The notes under the pieces are model-generated. The model was not told the DNA's origin, ran no database searches, and saw nothing but the letters and a program-made list of their open reading frames with translations. A program made the translations under genes and the position numbers. This document shows positions 1-10,705 of a stretch of 50,550 bases of DNA, piece after piece (the stretch's first letter is position 1; every line of letters starts with the position of its first letter). The DNA is from Thoreauomyces humboldtii (lineage: Eukaryota > Chytridiomycota > Chytridiomycetes > Spizellomycetales > Powellomycetaceae): positions 1 to 50,550 of the forward strand of contig JADGJA010000069.1 in NCBI GenBank assembly GCA_027596035.1. The letters run 5' to 3'.

Positions 1-224
1 CCCCCCATACGCAGCTACGCCATCCTTTTCCCACGGTCTTCCCCTACCTAGACTTCCTCCCCGGGGCTGTATCTAGTTCGTTTCTGTCCAAAAATCCCTC
101 CCACGGACTTTGCGTCAGATCCAGCGCATCGATTCCCTCAGTTCATGTGACGAGCTTTCGGGACCTTTATCATCCTTTCGACAAGGCCACTCGTTTCGGC
201 CTACTTTCTTGATGGTCCGGGGAG

Positions 225-473
225 CTAGCGCGCCTTCGGTGGGAGCGCCAGGGTGATCACAGGTTGTCCTTGGTTAGTCAAATGGTGGCCAGCTGATGGA
301 GATCGCTCCATCGTTGGGTTGGATCTCTTTCTCGCTATGAGGTGTTTCCCTTTGGCCTTGACCAGTGAGCCGGCGGGGAGACGCTGAGCAAGGATATCAG
401 CGAACTCTTGAGGTGCAGGTGCTTGGAACAAAGTACTGTGCGGCGAGTAGATGGTACTGGGCTGTGTTCGCAT
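225..473 (-). CDS. Possible 82-codon ORF or first exon, unknown
   Basis: An ATG at 473 opens 82 codons that end in TAG at 225. The first 40 codons read like ordinary protein (a stretch with FADILAQRLPAGSLVKAKGK) and the codon choice resembles the neighbours. No family is recognised. It may be the first exon of a gene that continues off the left edge, because the remaining 224 bases to the edge carry no clear continuation. No convincing donor was found, so this may equally be a chance ORF. Confidence 0.2.
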   Translation of the reverse strand: MRTQPSTIYSPHSTLFQAPAPQEFADILAQRLPAGSLVKAKGKHLIARKRSNPTMERSPSAGHHLTNQGQPVITLALPPKAR

Positions 474-541
474 TTATTCATCCCTCTAGGGTTGGAAGGG
501 AGGCAACGCTACATCACACAAGGGACAGGAAGGGAATATAC

Positions 542-567
542 GGGAAGGGGAAGGGGAAGGGGAAGGG
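542..567. repeat. GGGGAA hexamer microsatellite
   Basis: About four head-to-tail copies of a G4A2 hexamer lie in the otherwise featureless G-rich stretch 480-760, downstream of the zinc-finger gene. Its runs of four G could form a G-quadruplex. No function is implied. Nothing else is seen in 1-874 apart from the weak ORF at 225-473. Confidence 0.7.
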
Positions 568-874
568 TGCGTTAGGACAAATGTGTGGGGAGGGGAAGTC
601 TACAGGGTAAGGAGAGGGGAAACGCGGACATGGACAGAACTGAGAAAGAGTGAGGGTTCCGGGGTATGGGGTATATGAGGCGGTGTTTGTACAGTATCTA
701 CATCATAGAATAGAGTTGGGTTCGAAAGACTTCGGGTTGGGGGCGCGCGAGCAATGTTGTTTGTCGGCGCCGAGTGTTGGCTCGTCGGAGAACGGTGCAA
801 TACGCAGAGGTCCCACGCAGCAGGCAGGCAGGCAGCGACCCGTCAGGAGACGGGATCAAAGAAACAGAGCCTTT

Positions 875-3403
875 TTACAACGCTTTGCAGCGTTTAGCTT
901 TGATATGGCGATGGAGGGCATCCAACCGAGTGACTGCATCAGGAATGACCGGTAAGCGGACGCGCAGTGAACCGCTAAACTTCACACAATACTTACAACT
1001 AGTGTCGCACTTGTCGCATTCGAACGGGTTAGCGGTACGGCCCTCCCCGCGACAGAGGAGAGTAGTAGCGTGACGCTTGAGGTCGTGCTTTCGGGCGAAT
1101 CTAAAGGTAAAATGAGTAGAGCCATGTGAGCCATCATGAGTTACGCATGATACAAATCGGAGAAACCTCGCAACATACCCGCGCTGGCAGACGTCACAGA
1201 CATAAGGTTTCTCTTTCTGGTGCACCTTTTGGTAATGGTACTTCATGTTGTGTAACTTGGCGAAGACTCTACCACAAACGCACTTGAAACCGTTGGGATG
1301 CGACTCGGTAGGAACATCAGTGGTGATGTCAATGGTATCGTCAGTGGCGGGAGACATCATGGGAGCGTCGGACGTTCGGCGTTGACGGTTCTGTTGTGGA
1401 GGGCCTCCGCCCAACTTGTTGGAGAGGGCTTCGTTGACGAAAAGGTAGACAGTCTTCGTGTCGGAGCAAGCAGTCCCATCCAGCCACTCGTCGGGGTCAA
1501 TTTCGGATGTAACTGTGGAGGTTTCGCCGAAGGAGGAGACAGTCGAAAGGGACGAGTTGCTTGTCTTCTTGCGTGGGCTGGGACCTTCGCTGCTGCTAGT
1601 GTCCGCGCCGCCAACGCTGTTCGTTGCTCGGAACGTCGGGAGGCTCCGGGGTGAGGGCGCTGAGTCCCGTTCATCAAAAGTCGGACCAGCCGAAATTGTA
1701 TTGTAACGAGGAGCGCACTCAAAGCCCGGTTTACGGCGAAGTGCAGGAGCGTGACCGGTCCAACGCTTAGGCGACGTAGGCTTGGACGAAGGTGAGGAGC
1801 TATTGATCTCAGGAACGCCGTCATGAACAGAATGGGCTGGCTGGGTCATAGACTCAATATTCTCATCAAGATCCGGGCGTTCACCTTGCAGGTCAGCGTG
1901 CTGAAGCTGAGGGACCGAGCTATTCGATATTGAGTTACGTGCGGTTTCCTGGTGGAGCAGTTTGGATTCGGATACCAGCGGTCGCGATATGGTTCGCCTA
2001 AGACCAGTCCGCAGTCTGGCAGGCACGGCGCTGGGAGCAGCCGGGGATGCCTCGTGCGCTAAAGGGTCCTTGGGGCTTGAAACGAACAAGTCTTCCTCGG
2101 ATGCAGCGCCAGCACTGTGTGCATGGAAAGGTTCGGGAGAGACATGTACGTACGAATCCTCGGCGGAGGAGAAGACTCGATCGCGATCACCGAGACCGCT
2201 TGTAGTAGCCGAGAAGTCATCGTAAATCAGGTCGGTCGGCGACATGATCATATCATCGGTCGAGATGCCATGAGAAAGCGGCGAGGAGTACTCTATCGCA
2301 TCCAGAGTCATATCGAGCATACGAAACTCCATGTCGATGCCGTCTGCGCGACTCCCATCCACATCGGAAACATGTCCGAACTCGCTGGTGGGCGGCGCAA
2401 ATATCTGAGCCGGATCAACTTGACCGCCAGCGGTCATGATCTGGTTACTGTCTGCGCCATAGAATTGATGCATGTCAAGCATGAGCCCGGAATCCTCGCC
2501 CATCGTCAACATATCCATGGAGGGATTCATGGTGCCTTGGTCGAAGTATGACTGGGCGGGATTGATGCTCAGGGGACAAGGGTTAGGATACGGATAGCCC
2601 ACGGAAAGAACCGAATCCAAAACAGGCTCGTTTGACAACTGCCAATTGGTAGGCTGGTCCCACTGGGTAAGCGTAACGCCATCTGACGTGAACATGTAAT
2701 CGTCTTGCGGAAGCGTGGGCATGCCGATGAAATGTTCCGGAATCGAAGAGTCACCGTGAGCGATGTCCTGAATGATACTTTCAGACGTGAAGTTGGTGCT
2801 CGCGTCAAAATTGGCCAGATAGTTTTCGTCTCCTCGGTCCAACGCTTCCCCGATCGGAGACGAAACAGAGGTGTTCCAGGAATAATATCCCTCGTCCACG
2901 GGAACCTCGGAGTCATGATCGTGCTCGTCCTTCTGGTCCAGCAGAAGGCTGTGGCGTTGATCCTGCTCACTGTTGCGACGAAGCGAGTTGAGCAACGTGT
3001 TGCTGTGCAGCCGTGCTTGCTCCGAAGTGGAAAGATCTTGGTATTCGGGAATGGACGAAGGGAGCGACGGGAGCGGGGGCAGAGGCTTCATCTGCATCTG
3101 GTAACGTTCCACCGGGCACGGAGGAAGCGGTGGGAGAAGCGGGCCAGAAGTTGGCAGCGACCCGGAACGTTGCTTCCGACCTCGTACTGAGGGTGATGGA
3201 AGGGGCTGCCATTCGGGGACGACAGCTTGAAAGTGTTCTTGCTGCGGCTGCGGCTGTTGTTGCTGCTTTTGCTGCTTATAGTGCGTTGGAGGCAGCGAAG
3301 GGCTGACCTGGTTCTTGCTTGAGCGAGAGGGCGCCTTGGTGGACCCCGCTGTGGCCGAGGACCCAAAGACGGGGTGAGCGAGACGAGCGAAGAAGTTGGT
3401 CAT
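875..3403 (-). CDS. C2H2-type zinc-finger transcription factor (Crz1-like fingers)
   Basis: Predicted DNA-binding regulator of 795 aa. Exons are 3403-1179, 1100-997 and 933-875. The first 700 residues are low complexity and rich in Ser, Pro and acidic residues, with a poly-Gln/Pro stretch near residue 50, as expected of an activation region. Three fingers occupy the last 90 residues. Finger 1 (706-728) has an unusual C-x-C pair. Finger 2 (736-758) and finger 3 (767-790) use His and Cys as the final ligands. The order (FARKHDLKRH, then a long linker, then TRLDALHRHI) resembles the fingers of calcineurin-responsive Crz1/Prz1 proteins, but this is similarity by eye and no calcineurin-docking motif was confirmed. 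Both introns cut through fingers 2 and 3, are 78 and 63 nt long, and contain no in-frame stop. It is divergent from the two-TM gene at 5092. Confidence 0.85.
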   Translation of the reverse strand: MTNFFARLAHPVFGSSATAGSTKAPSRSSKNQVSPSLPPTHYKQQKQQQQPQPQQEHFQAVVPEWQPLPSPSVRGRKQRSGSLPTSGPLLPPLPPCPVERYQMQMKPLPPLPSLPSSIPEYQDLSTSEQARLHSNTLLNSLRRNSEQDQRHSLLLDQKDEHDHDSEVPVDEGYYSWNTSVSSPIGEALDRGDENYLANFDASTNFTSESIIQDIAHGDSSIPEHFIGMPTLPQDDYMFTSDGVTLTQWDQPTNWQLSNEPVLDSVLSVGYPYPNPCPLSINPAQSYFDQGTMNPSMDMLTMGEDSGLMLDMHQFYGADSNQIMTAGGQVDPAQIFAPPTSEFGHVSDVDGSRADGIDMEFRMLDMTLDAIEYSSPLSHGISTDDMIMSPTDLIYDDFSATTSGLGDRDRVFSSAEDSYVHVSPEPFHAHSAGAASEEDLFVSSPKDPLAHEASPAAPSAVPARLRTGLRRTISRPLVSESKLLHQETARNSISNSSVPQLQHADLQGERPDLDENIESMTQPAHSVHDGVPEINSSSPSSKPTSPKRWTGHAPALRRKPGFECAPRYNTISAGPTFDERDSAPSPRSLPTFRATNSVGGADTSSSEGPSPRKKTSNSSLSTVSSFGETSTVTSEIDPDEWLDGTACSDTKTVYLFVNEALSNKLGGGPPQQNRQRRTSDAPMMSPATDDTIDITTDVPTESHPNGFKCVCGRVFAKLHNMKYHYQKVHQKEKPYVCDVCQRGYVARFLRFVSCVTHDGSHGSTHFTFRFARKHDLKRHATTLLCRGEGRTANPFECDKCDTSCKYCVKFSGSLRVRLPVIPDAVTRLDALHRHIKAKRCKAL

Positions 3404-5091
3404 TGCTGTGCCCAGTGGGTGGGTTTAGGTAGAGATCGTCGGGACGAGCGGCCTTGAGCGACTGAACCAGCAGTACCAAGGAGACCCTTTTCGGTGAACG
3501 ATGTGGGAGGCGCGATGCGCTGTAGATCTAGGTAGATGGGGCTGTTCCCTTGAGTTGTTTGTCTACTGTATGTGTTGGAGTGTATGATATCTCGGCGACG
3601 GGCTGTGGGAGGAAGCGGGAACGGGGGGAACGTGCGAGCGCAGCCTGTTCTTGTACAACGGCCCTTCGAAAAAGCTCAAAGTGACAAGCTCTTCTCCCCC
3701 CTCTCTTCCTCGCTCTCTCTCTCTCTCTCTCTCTCTCTTGGTCTCTCTCTCAGCCCAAGGAAAAAGCTGTGTGCAAATTTCCCCCCTCCTTTGCTTTTTG
3801 CCCTTTCCGGACGGACCCCCCGTTGCTCTTTGCGCTTTGGCTTTCGCTTTGGGAGCACGCCCCTTTCACGCTTGGCTCCTGGTGACGATCTGATGTAGAC
3901 GCAGCTGCAGTAACACAGTCTTCCGATTTGTGGCCTGTTCCCCACTCAGGGTCTTTTGTCAGAGGCACCCCACACTTTACACCTCACTTTGCTGCCCATT
4001 GACAGTCCATGGGTAAGGGCGTGTAAGGGTCGATTGGGAGATTCCGTGTGAAGCGCTGCATCGGCACTTGACTCGGGACGCTTCGAAGAGGCAGTTTCGT
4101 CAGAGTCATCGGACCATCTATACCTTTTCACTTCCCTCGTGTCCCGCGGCGGGACTGTCACAGTATCTTACTGTCCATGTGTACAGTACAGAGCGTGCAT
4201 CAGCCATGCAGCAGCAGTACACGCCTGTAATTTACGTGGAAAAGCGAACCAACTGCTTGATCCCAAGGGCCATGCGTGCGAGCGGATGAGCTCTCTCCCC
4301 GAGCTGTCCTTTTTCCTGGCGGCGTCAAGCAAACCGCCGAATGCAGAGCGGACGAAAAGCAAAAGATGGGCTGTCAAATGGAAGGCTTGCGCCACCCTGT
4401 TCAAACTCCGACCGTCCTCCATTATCCGTCTGTTGTTTTCGCCAGCAAATGCGCACGAAGGAGGGGCAACCAACGCTTATTAGCCACAGATCTATTCATA
4501 TTTGGGCCCTACAAGGTCCTACGCGGGTCCCTTCCTCTTGTCCACCATCGTCGGTGCTCCTCAATTGTGATGCGAGGAGGAGAACGTGCGCTTTTCGCTC
4601 TCGCAAGTTGGGCCTCGGACCGAGCCGGGAAATGCGCCTCCTGTGTGATCTCCGAAAAGCGAAAAGTGAACTCCATCATTGTACTTCGGGAGTTCTCAGC
4701 CGTATGGTTTGCAGGGATTAAACCGTGCATCACCAGTCGTAGGTCTCGCGCGCGCCAACCAGACGGGGTCAGGTCATGCTTTTTTGTCCCCAATACTACA
4801 CCCTCTCGTCCTTTTGACATTTGTCGAACCGGATCTTCATTCCTCCTCTGTCCTGCATTCTTTCAGAAAAGTTCGAATCTTAAGTCTTTCTGGGGAGCGA
4901 CAGATCCAAACGTCTTGCGCATCTCGCAACATTTTGGACAAGCCTACCATCGGCCGGTGGTGTTCTTTACGCTTGTGCTTCGCCCCCGTCTGATTCATCC
5001 AAAAACAGCTTCCGTGACGAGAAGAAGCTAGCCAGCAGCAAACAGCACGCGGACTACCACATTCAATACGGAGAGGACGGCCGGGATCTCG
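3404..5091. promoter_or_regulatory. 1.7-kb divergent intergenic region
   Basis: Lies between the ATG of the zinc-finger gene (leftward) and that of the two-TM gene (rightward). It holds a CT tract and several long runs without stop codons (for example 4276-5031 on the plus strand) that have poor coding quality. The length is unusual for this compact window and would suit a heavily regulated transcription-factor promoter. No specific operator is identified. Confidence 0.5.
3713..3738. repeat. (CT)13 microsatellite
   Basis: Uninterrupted CT dinucleotides, followed after a short break by more CT. Pyrimidine tracts are common just upstream of fungal transcription starts. This one is 310 bp upstream of the zinc-finger ATG, so on that gene's strand it reads as GA. 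Confidence 0.85.
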
Positions 5092-6616
5092 ATGGGGTTC
5101 CTCCATACCCCTTCTTTTGTCCGCGGTCCCACCAACAGTTTCGCCAGCTCCACGAGCAACGTGCCCTCTCGACAACCGTCAACGGCCTCCAGCAGAATAG
5201 ATGTTCCTCGTTTTCACCACGCCACTCCGGTTCCACGGCTTCCACCTGCTCCCATCGCCCCGCCGCCTTCCCTTCGTCGTCAGGGTTCTGACCTCTCGGT
5301 AGCATATTCACTGGGTTCGCACTACAACACTCCACTGAAGGAAGCCATGGCGTCTTGGGAGGAGGCGCTAGCGATCGCAGACGGTCCGACAGACGACACG
5401 GCATCTACATTGGAAGAGCATGCTAGCGGAAGAGCTCCATCTCTCACCGCCGATCTACCGCTGGGAAGTCGACCGCATCCGTACGTGACATCTCAGCGAT
5501 CCCTCGGCTACCCACCGCGACTGTCCGGATCCGGATCGGCACGGACGGTCATGAACGATGCCACCGCGTCCGCTCTCAGTCTCGGCGGTGCATCTCGCTC
5601 CACTTCTAGCATGCCTAAACCGGAGAAGCCGCAGTACGTTTCCAGCTCGCTCGGCACGTTGCACGAATCTTCCGGGGAGACGAGTGTTCCGGCAACGGCT
5701 TCAACCACTCGCCCGAGAGGACGGCGGAGAGTCTTGCTGTGCTCCATGATCACATTAGCCTTGATTTTTGGCGTGGGCGCCTGCGTGGTGCTGGTGCTGC
5801 TGACGCTTGATCGCCTTGGGGTGTTGCACTGGGGAACCGTGAAGGATCGGATTGTGCATGCTGCCAGGACGGTCGGGTCGGCGATTCACGACAGCTTCGT
5901 GCCGCATGTGACGACTGGTGAGTTCTTTACTATGCATGCTTCAGTCTGGCTAGAAGAACTATTTTGCTGATGTGATGTCGTTGCAGCCGGTATCGTGATA
6001 ATAGCAGGAGCCTCGGCAATCATCGCTGTGCTCTGCGTTGCACTCGGTCTTGCCTTGAAGAAGCGCCGTGGGCCACCACCACAGCTGCCGGGAACAACAC
6101 TCTACACATCGCGATCACTTCCGGGTACGTTTGCCCAAGTATGTTCTCTTTTCCAAAGAACTTTTACACTTACGCATGTCTGCCGACAGCTCGAACGAAA
6201 GACATGCTGACGTTCCGCTCACGGTCGATACCGAGAGAGATGCCTTCGATGGAACAGAACGGGTCTGCTACCTCTCTAGGTGAGCCACTCTTTTTGTTTG
6301 CTGGTCATGAGGTTAAGCTAACTGTCTGCTTCATTCTGCAGGTCTTATACATTACAATTGCGATTTCATCCTTCCCTCCCTTCCGCCTCTTCGCACACTT
6401 CCAGACCAACCCAATCGTCGACACGAACCACACAATCAGCCACGAACCACAGCTGCCGCCGCCGAGCTTCCAACGAGAGGTGTCGATCCTCCGCAATTGA
6501 CGAAGCCACCTGCAAAATCGCCGACGCCCGCGACGAGTAACCATCCACCAACGGTCGGCAACCTGGTTCGGGTTCTGCCCCAAATCGGAGCAGCTGGACG
6601 ACGGAGGGCTTCATGA
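5092..6616 (+). CDS. Uncharacterised two-TM membrane protein
   Basis: Predicted 442 aa. Exons are 5092-5917, 5987-6124, 6190-6279 and 6342-6616, with all junctions frame-consistent. Residues 1-215 are Ser/Pro/Thr-rich and probably disordered. A basic RPRGRRR stretch precedes a hydrophobic segment (about 221-246, CSMITLALIFGVGACVVLVL). A second hydrophobic segment (GIVIIAGASAIIAVLCVALG) begins exon 2 and ends in LKKRRG. The tail is Pro/Thr-rich and basic. Two membrane spans with cytosolic basic flanks suggest a hairpin-topology protein with both long termini on the same side. No family is recognised. It is convergent with CWH43, whose stop is only 164 bp away. Confidence 0.65.
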
Positions 6617-6779
6617 TATGATATGATTCTTTCTCATTTTCTTCATCTTTCACTATTCTTGTCTTCTTTCACGTCCTCCTAGCATCACACTTTTTGTCGC
6701 TCATGTAAATTCCGAAATGTAATATTGATTCACTCCTCCCTCTCTTTGTCCGATAACGGTGTGCGAAAAAACTTTTCCA

Positions 6780-9700
6780 TCATCCCCAGTAACGTGGCCT
6801 ATCGAAAACATGAAACCTGTGTCCTCTGACACCATCGCCCGCGAACTGCTCGGGGTACTTCTGTGCCTCCGGGACGTGTTCCTCCTCGATCCTTCGAAGC
6901 TTGCTCGTCGATCCGTCGACGGGGGGATCCTTCATGAACGTGAACTTTGCCGTCTGGATCTCCGTGTCGGTGATCTGACCGTGGGAGACGCGAGCGTAGC
7001 CGACGCGATCGAGACCGCGGAACATGATGTACTGACACCATCGATCCCAGTCGGTGGTGTCCACGTCCTGCATGTCGCCGTCCACCACGAGCCTGCGGTA
7101 CAGGTCGTGCGCGAGACCCGGGTGGGTCACGACGTAGCCGAGGAACACGAACGGGTTCGGGCTCGTCTTCTTCATGATGTCGGCGAGCGTCCTGGTTTGG
7201 AGCTCGCGGTCCAGGGGATCCTCTTCTTGACCGTTGTGGGAGACGATCACGTCGACCTCCTTTCCAAAAACGTCTGAAAAGCACAACCGGGATATGTGAG
7301 ATGCTGCATAGCAAAGGCTTTTTGCTGTAGATCCAGAGATCTTCTTACCCAATGTGGCGTGGATCGCGCACGCGAGCTCGCCCACTGGCGAAGGAAGCAT
7401 AAGGTGCTCCGATTTCAAAATAGGAAACTTGGACAGCATGCTGCATCCCCAAGTGTGCTTAGTTGGACTAGGTCCATAATCCACATACATGCCGAGAGTC
7501 TCGCCGAGGTACTGAGTAAGGTCTCGGTTCCCCATAATAATGCTGAGTAATGTATGAGAGTCAGCGTATTGAAATCAGTCTCTCATACAAGAGCTCGATG
7601 TTACCGATATGTGTCAGTCTCCAAAAGACCGATGACGTCTAGCTCTAGTTCTCTAATAACGCTCGCCATACGCTCGTGGGAGCTATATAGCTGGTCATCA
7701 AGTCCGAAGTGAACAGTCCAGATACCCATGGTCATCACTTGGTCATCGGCGTGGTACGGGACCGGGATCTTGCGCAAGCTTAAACGAGCGCCAACGGCGA
7801 CGGCCAGGATCGCGTACAGAACCATAAGAGTTGATCCGGCGCGCTGATAAGCGTGAGTGCGAGACTTGTGAGCAGCAACAGGAGGCTCACGCGTTTCAGC
7901 GGCCGTCAGAGACGTTCGGGCAGTTACGGCGCCGAGCAGCAGCAGGAATTGCGTGGCAGCAACCACGAAGTGAGTGCGTTCGCGTGCGAGGGGTCCGCCG
8001 GGGACGAAAGCATAAGCAACCACCCAGACGTGGGCGAGCTGGAACAACGAGATGAGCGACGGTCTAGTAATGTTTAACGTCGTTCTGCTGCATACCTGAA
8101 GCACATTGTAAGTTATCAAACCGACAGTCATGGTCCTTCCAACGGGATAGAAGGCAAGCTGTTGTAGCAGGGCAGGCGCAAGGCTCATGATGTAGCCAGC
8201 ATAGACCAGTCCGCCGAAGAACCCGGCGGCCCGTCCGAAAACAGACACCCGGGGCAAAAAGTAAAGAGCCATCACACCGGCGGTCCCGGCAAGCCACCAA
8301 AAGGAGCTGGTCGCAAATCGCATGTGTTGCGAAGCCAACAGGCCGGCTCCCATGACAAGGAGGACGGCTACTCCGCCGAGAAGCGGAGGCGGTCCAGGAT
8401 TCGGGTATCCTTCCGTAGCCCACAAGCAGATGATACCCGAGTCCGTAAGCATGCTATGAAGCGAGAACAGAAGGGCACCGAGACCCAGGGCGGCGGCGGG
8501 CCAAACTCCGCCTCTGCGCGATTCTTGCACGTGAACGGCGTTCTCTTTCAAGGTTTCAACGTGACCGTTGTGTATCGGTGCGGTTCTCGCCTCCGCTACG
8601 GAGCGGAAGAAGATCTGCATGCATGCGAGAACCCCCAGTCCAGCACCAAGGTCGTTGAAACCTCCATTCGACGGATTCATCGTGGGCCAGACTGGGTTGT
8701 TCGAGTAGGCAGTGACTTTTGCGATGCTGCTCAAGATCAGACCAAGGAGTAGCGACAATGACGGCTTCCAGGAGCAGGGCTGCACGAGGTCAGACGAGAT
8801 GCCATCTACATCGACCAGCGCTGACACCCAAGCCAGGAAGGAAAGCCCGACCCCCGTGCCGACTGCGCTAAGTCTCAGGACTGGGTCCTCGAGGCGATAC
8901 GCCATAAGGCCAACCAAGGAGAAGAGGTGGAGTATCGCTGATGAACGGAAGACAAACCGCCGAATCGGCGGGATGGCGAGGAGGGCCGGCGAAAGCGAGG
9001 TAAACAAGAACGCCTCAAAACCAGACATTCCCATGTTCCAGAGTGGAAAGTACCAGATGGTGAGCCCCAAGGATGTTGTCATGCTCCAGAAAACGAAACC
9101 TTCAATTAATAGACAAGACACGTGTATTTAGTTGATGGCTAGTCTGCATGTGTTTCGAAACGATAATTGAACGCACCTAAGTAGGTCTCAGCCAGATGAG
9201 CCTGGACGGTCGCGTAAAGACCGGGAGTGATGCTCAAGGGCTTACGAGGAACTGCCACAGACTCGAGCTCCGGTTCCTGCTTGAACTTCTGGGCTAAAAG
9301 CTTCGGAAGCACGACCTGCACGCTGACATCGCGTACATCGATTGCTGTCGCATGGTCGAATGCGACATCGAAGAGGATCACCGCCCATTCAAAGACAGCA
9401 TAATAACTGTACGCTAAAGGAAAACGTACATCAGCGAGCTGTCCGAGGTATTGACAGTAGAGCACTTCTGATCTACCTCCAGGAACACGTTCGACCTTGT
9501 GTTGAATAAAGAAGTACACCAAGCATGGAATCAGAGCGAGGAAGCCAACAATGCATCTCAATCGGAACTTCCATCCGGTTTCCTTTCCGAATTGGGAGGT
9601 CCTCCATGAAAGCCACGTCAGGCACCCCATGTAAAGCAGTCCTGCAACCAGATACGTGATCATCCCAACGTCGTGTATCATATGGTCGTCCGTGGATGTG

Positions 9701-10310
9701 ACAAAGACGAAGACGCCGCAGCTCAGCGCCCGGATTACGCCGAGCGCTAGTGTGAGCCCAGACATCACTCTACTACCAGTGGTCTGATTCACGCGGTTCA
9801 CGACATGGTTCAGACCGAGGAGGAGGAAACGAGGTCCTGTCATCGGTGGCGAAAGGGGCGAAAAAGTCAATGGAGGGCTCTCTCGTTCGTTTCTTTCCAG
9901 TGGTGTACGCTACCGGCAGCTAGAGCAATCAGAATCTGAAAGACGTTCCTGGCGGGGTACCAGTCTCCTGTGACAGCAGAGACGCTAGGGAGCCACTCCT
10001 CCGGATACCCAGAAACTTCGTTCTTCAGAACAGAATGCCAGTGGGTCCTGTAGCACACTGCCAGTGCAACTAGGAACGCAGAATATCCAAAAGTGGTATG
10101 TGTCCATGGAACGATGGAGGCTGGAATCTGCAATCCCGAAACGACGTTAGTTCTCGGTTACCGAAGCCTGTCTTTTCTTTAGGTCAGCCGAACCGAGAGA
10201 GTGCGTGTATTTGCGCAGTCAGCGAGGGAAGACCCGTCGGTGGATGGGTTCGTTGCCAAGGCAGCATAAGCAGCCTTCCCTCGCTGGCGAACCTCTGCCG
10301 TGGCGGTCAT
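6780..10310 (-). CDS. CWH43: Cwh43-type GPI-anchor lipid remodelling protein
   Basis: Predicted 1038 aa in seven exons (10310-10194, 10127-9914, 9836-9177, 9099-8096, 8038-7605, 7542-7349, 7273-6780). The N-terminal third is polytopic and PGAP2/Frag1-like, including the YPEEWLPSVSAVTGDWYPAR region and the GPRFLL segment restored across intron 2. A long multi-TM block follows to about residue 750. Residues from about 760 form an endonuclease/exonuclease/phosphatase-like domain (GIWTVHFGLDDQLYSS, ELDVIGLLETDT, GNRDLTQYLGETLGMYVDYG, SHNGQEEDP). Known role in yeast: replacing the lipid of GPI anchors with ceramide, in ER membranes. The single-chain arrangement is as in yeast. The first intron (10128-10193) needs a weak GTTCGG donor, so the first 39 codons are the least certain. 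The 8039-8095 intron is a multiple of three with no stop. Confidence 0.9.
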
Positions 10311-10705
10311 CGAAGTAGAAGGGTCCGTTGGTGCAATGTCAAGAACTCTGGGAACAGCGATATCAGGACACGTGGACAATGGCAAATGCCCAAAGCTCTG
10401 CGGTCGACGACGGCCGATGATGCGCTGGTTATTTTCTTGTAGGGGGAGAAAAGTTCATTTAACGCGACACCTTTTTTCCTGTGGCAAAGTCACTGCGCTT
10501 TCCTATGGAAAGTACCCGCTAAGAAAGATTTCGGAAACTTTCATGCAGGTGTGTACTGTATTTGGGAATGATAGGTGACATATCATACTGTATGTGATGC
10601 ATCATGCATGGTCTTCTATTATAGGTTTTGTCGAAATAGTATGTGGCAGTGTGGATTCTCCCGGAGTTTCTACATGAGTATGTCAAAGGGAGTCCGACCG
10701 CTCTT
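10311..10705. other. Intergenic between CWH43 start and cysteine synthase stop
   Basis: Holds the 5' region of CWH43 and the 3' region of the upstream cysteine synthase gene (both minus strand). It is AT-richer than the flanks, with TGATGCATCATGCATG-like palindromic sequence near 10591-10606. No gene is supported. Confidence 0.5.

Noticed and set aside
4276..5031. 251-codon plus-strand open frame in the 3404-5091 intergenic region
   Set aside because: Cys/Arg/Ser-rich with no domain, no hydrophobic pattern and no supporting splice partners; typical of a chance ORF in GC-rich DNA upstream of a promoter.
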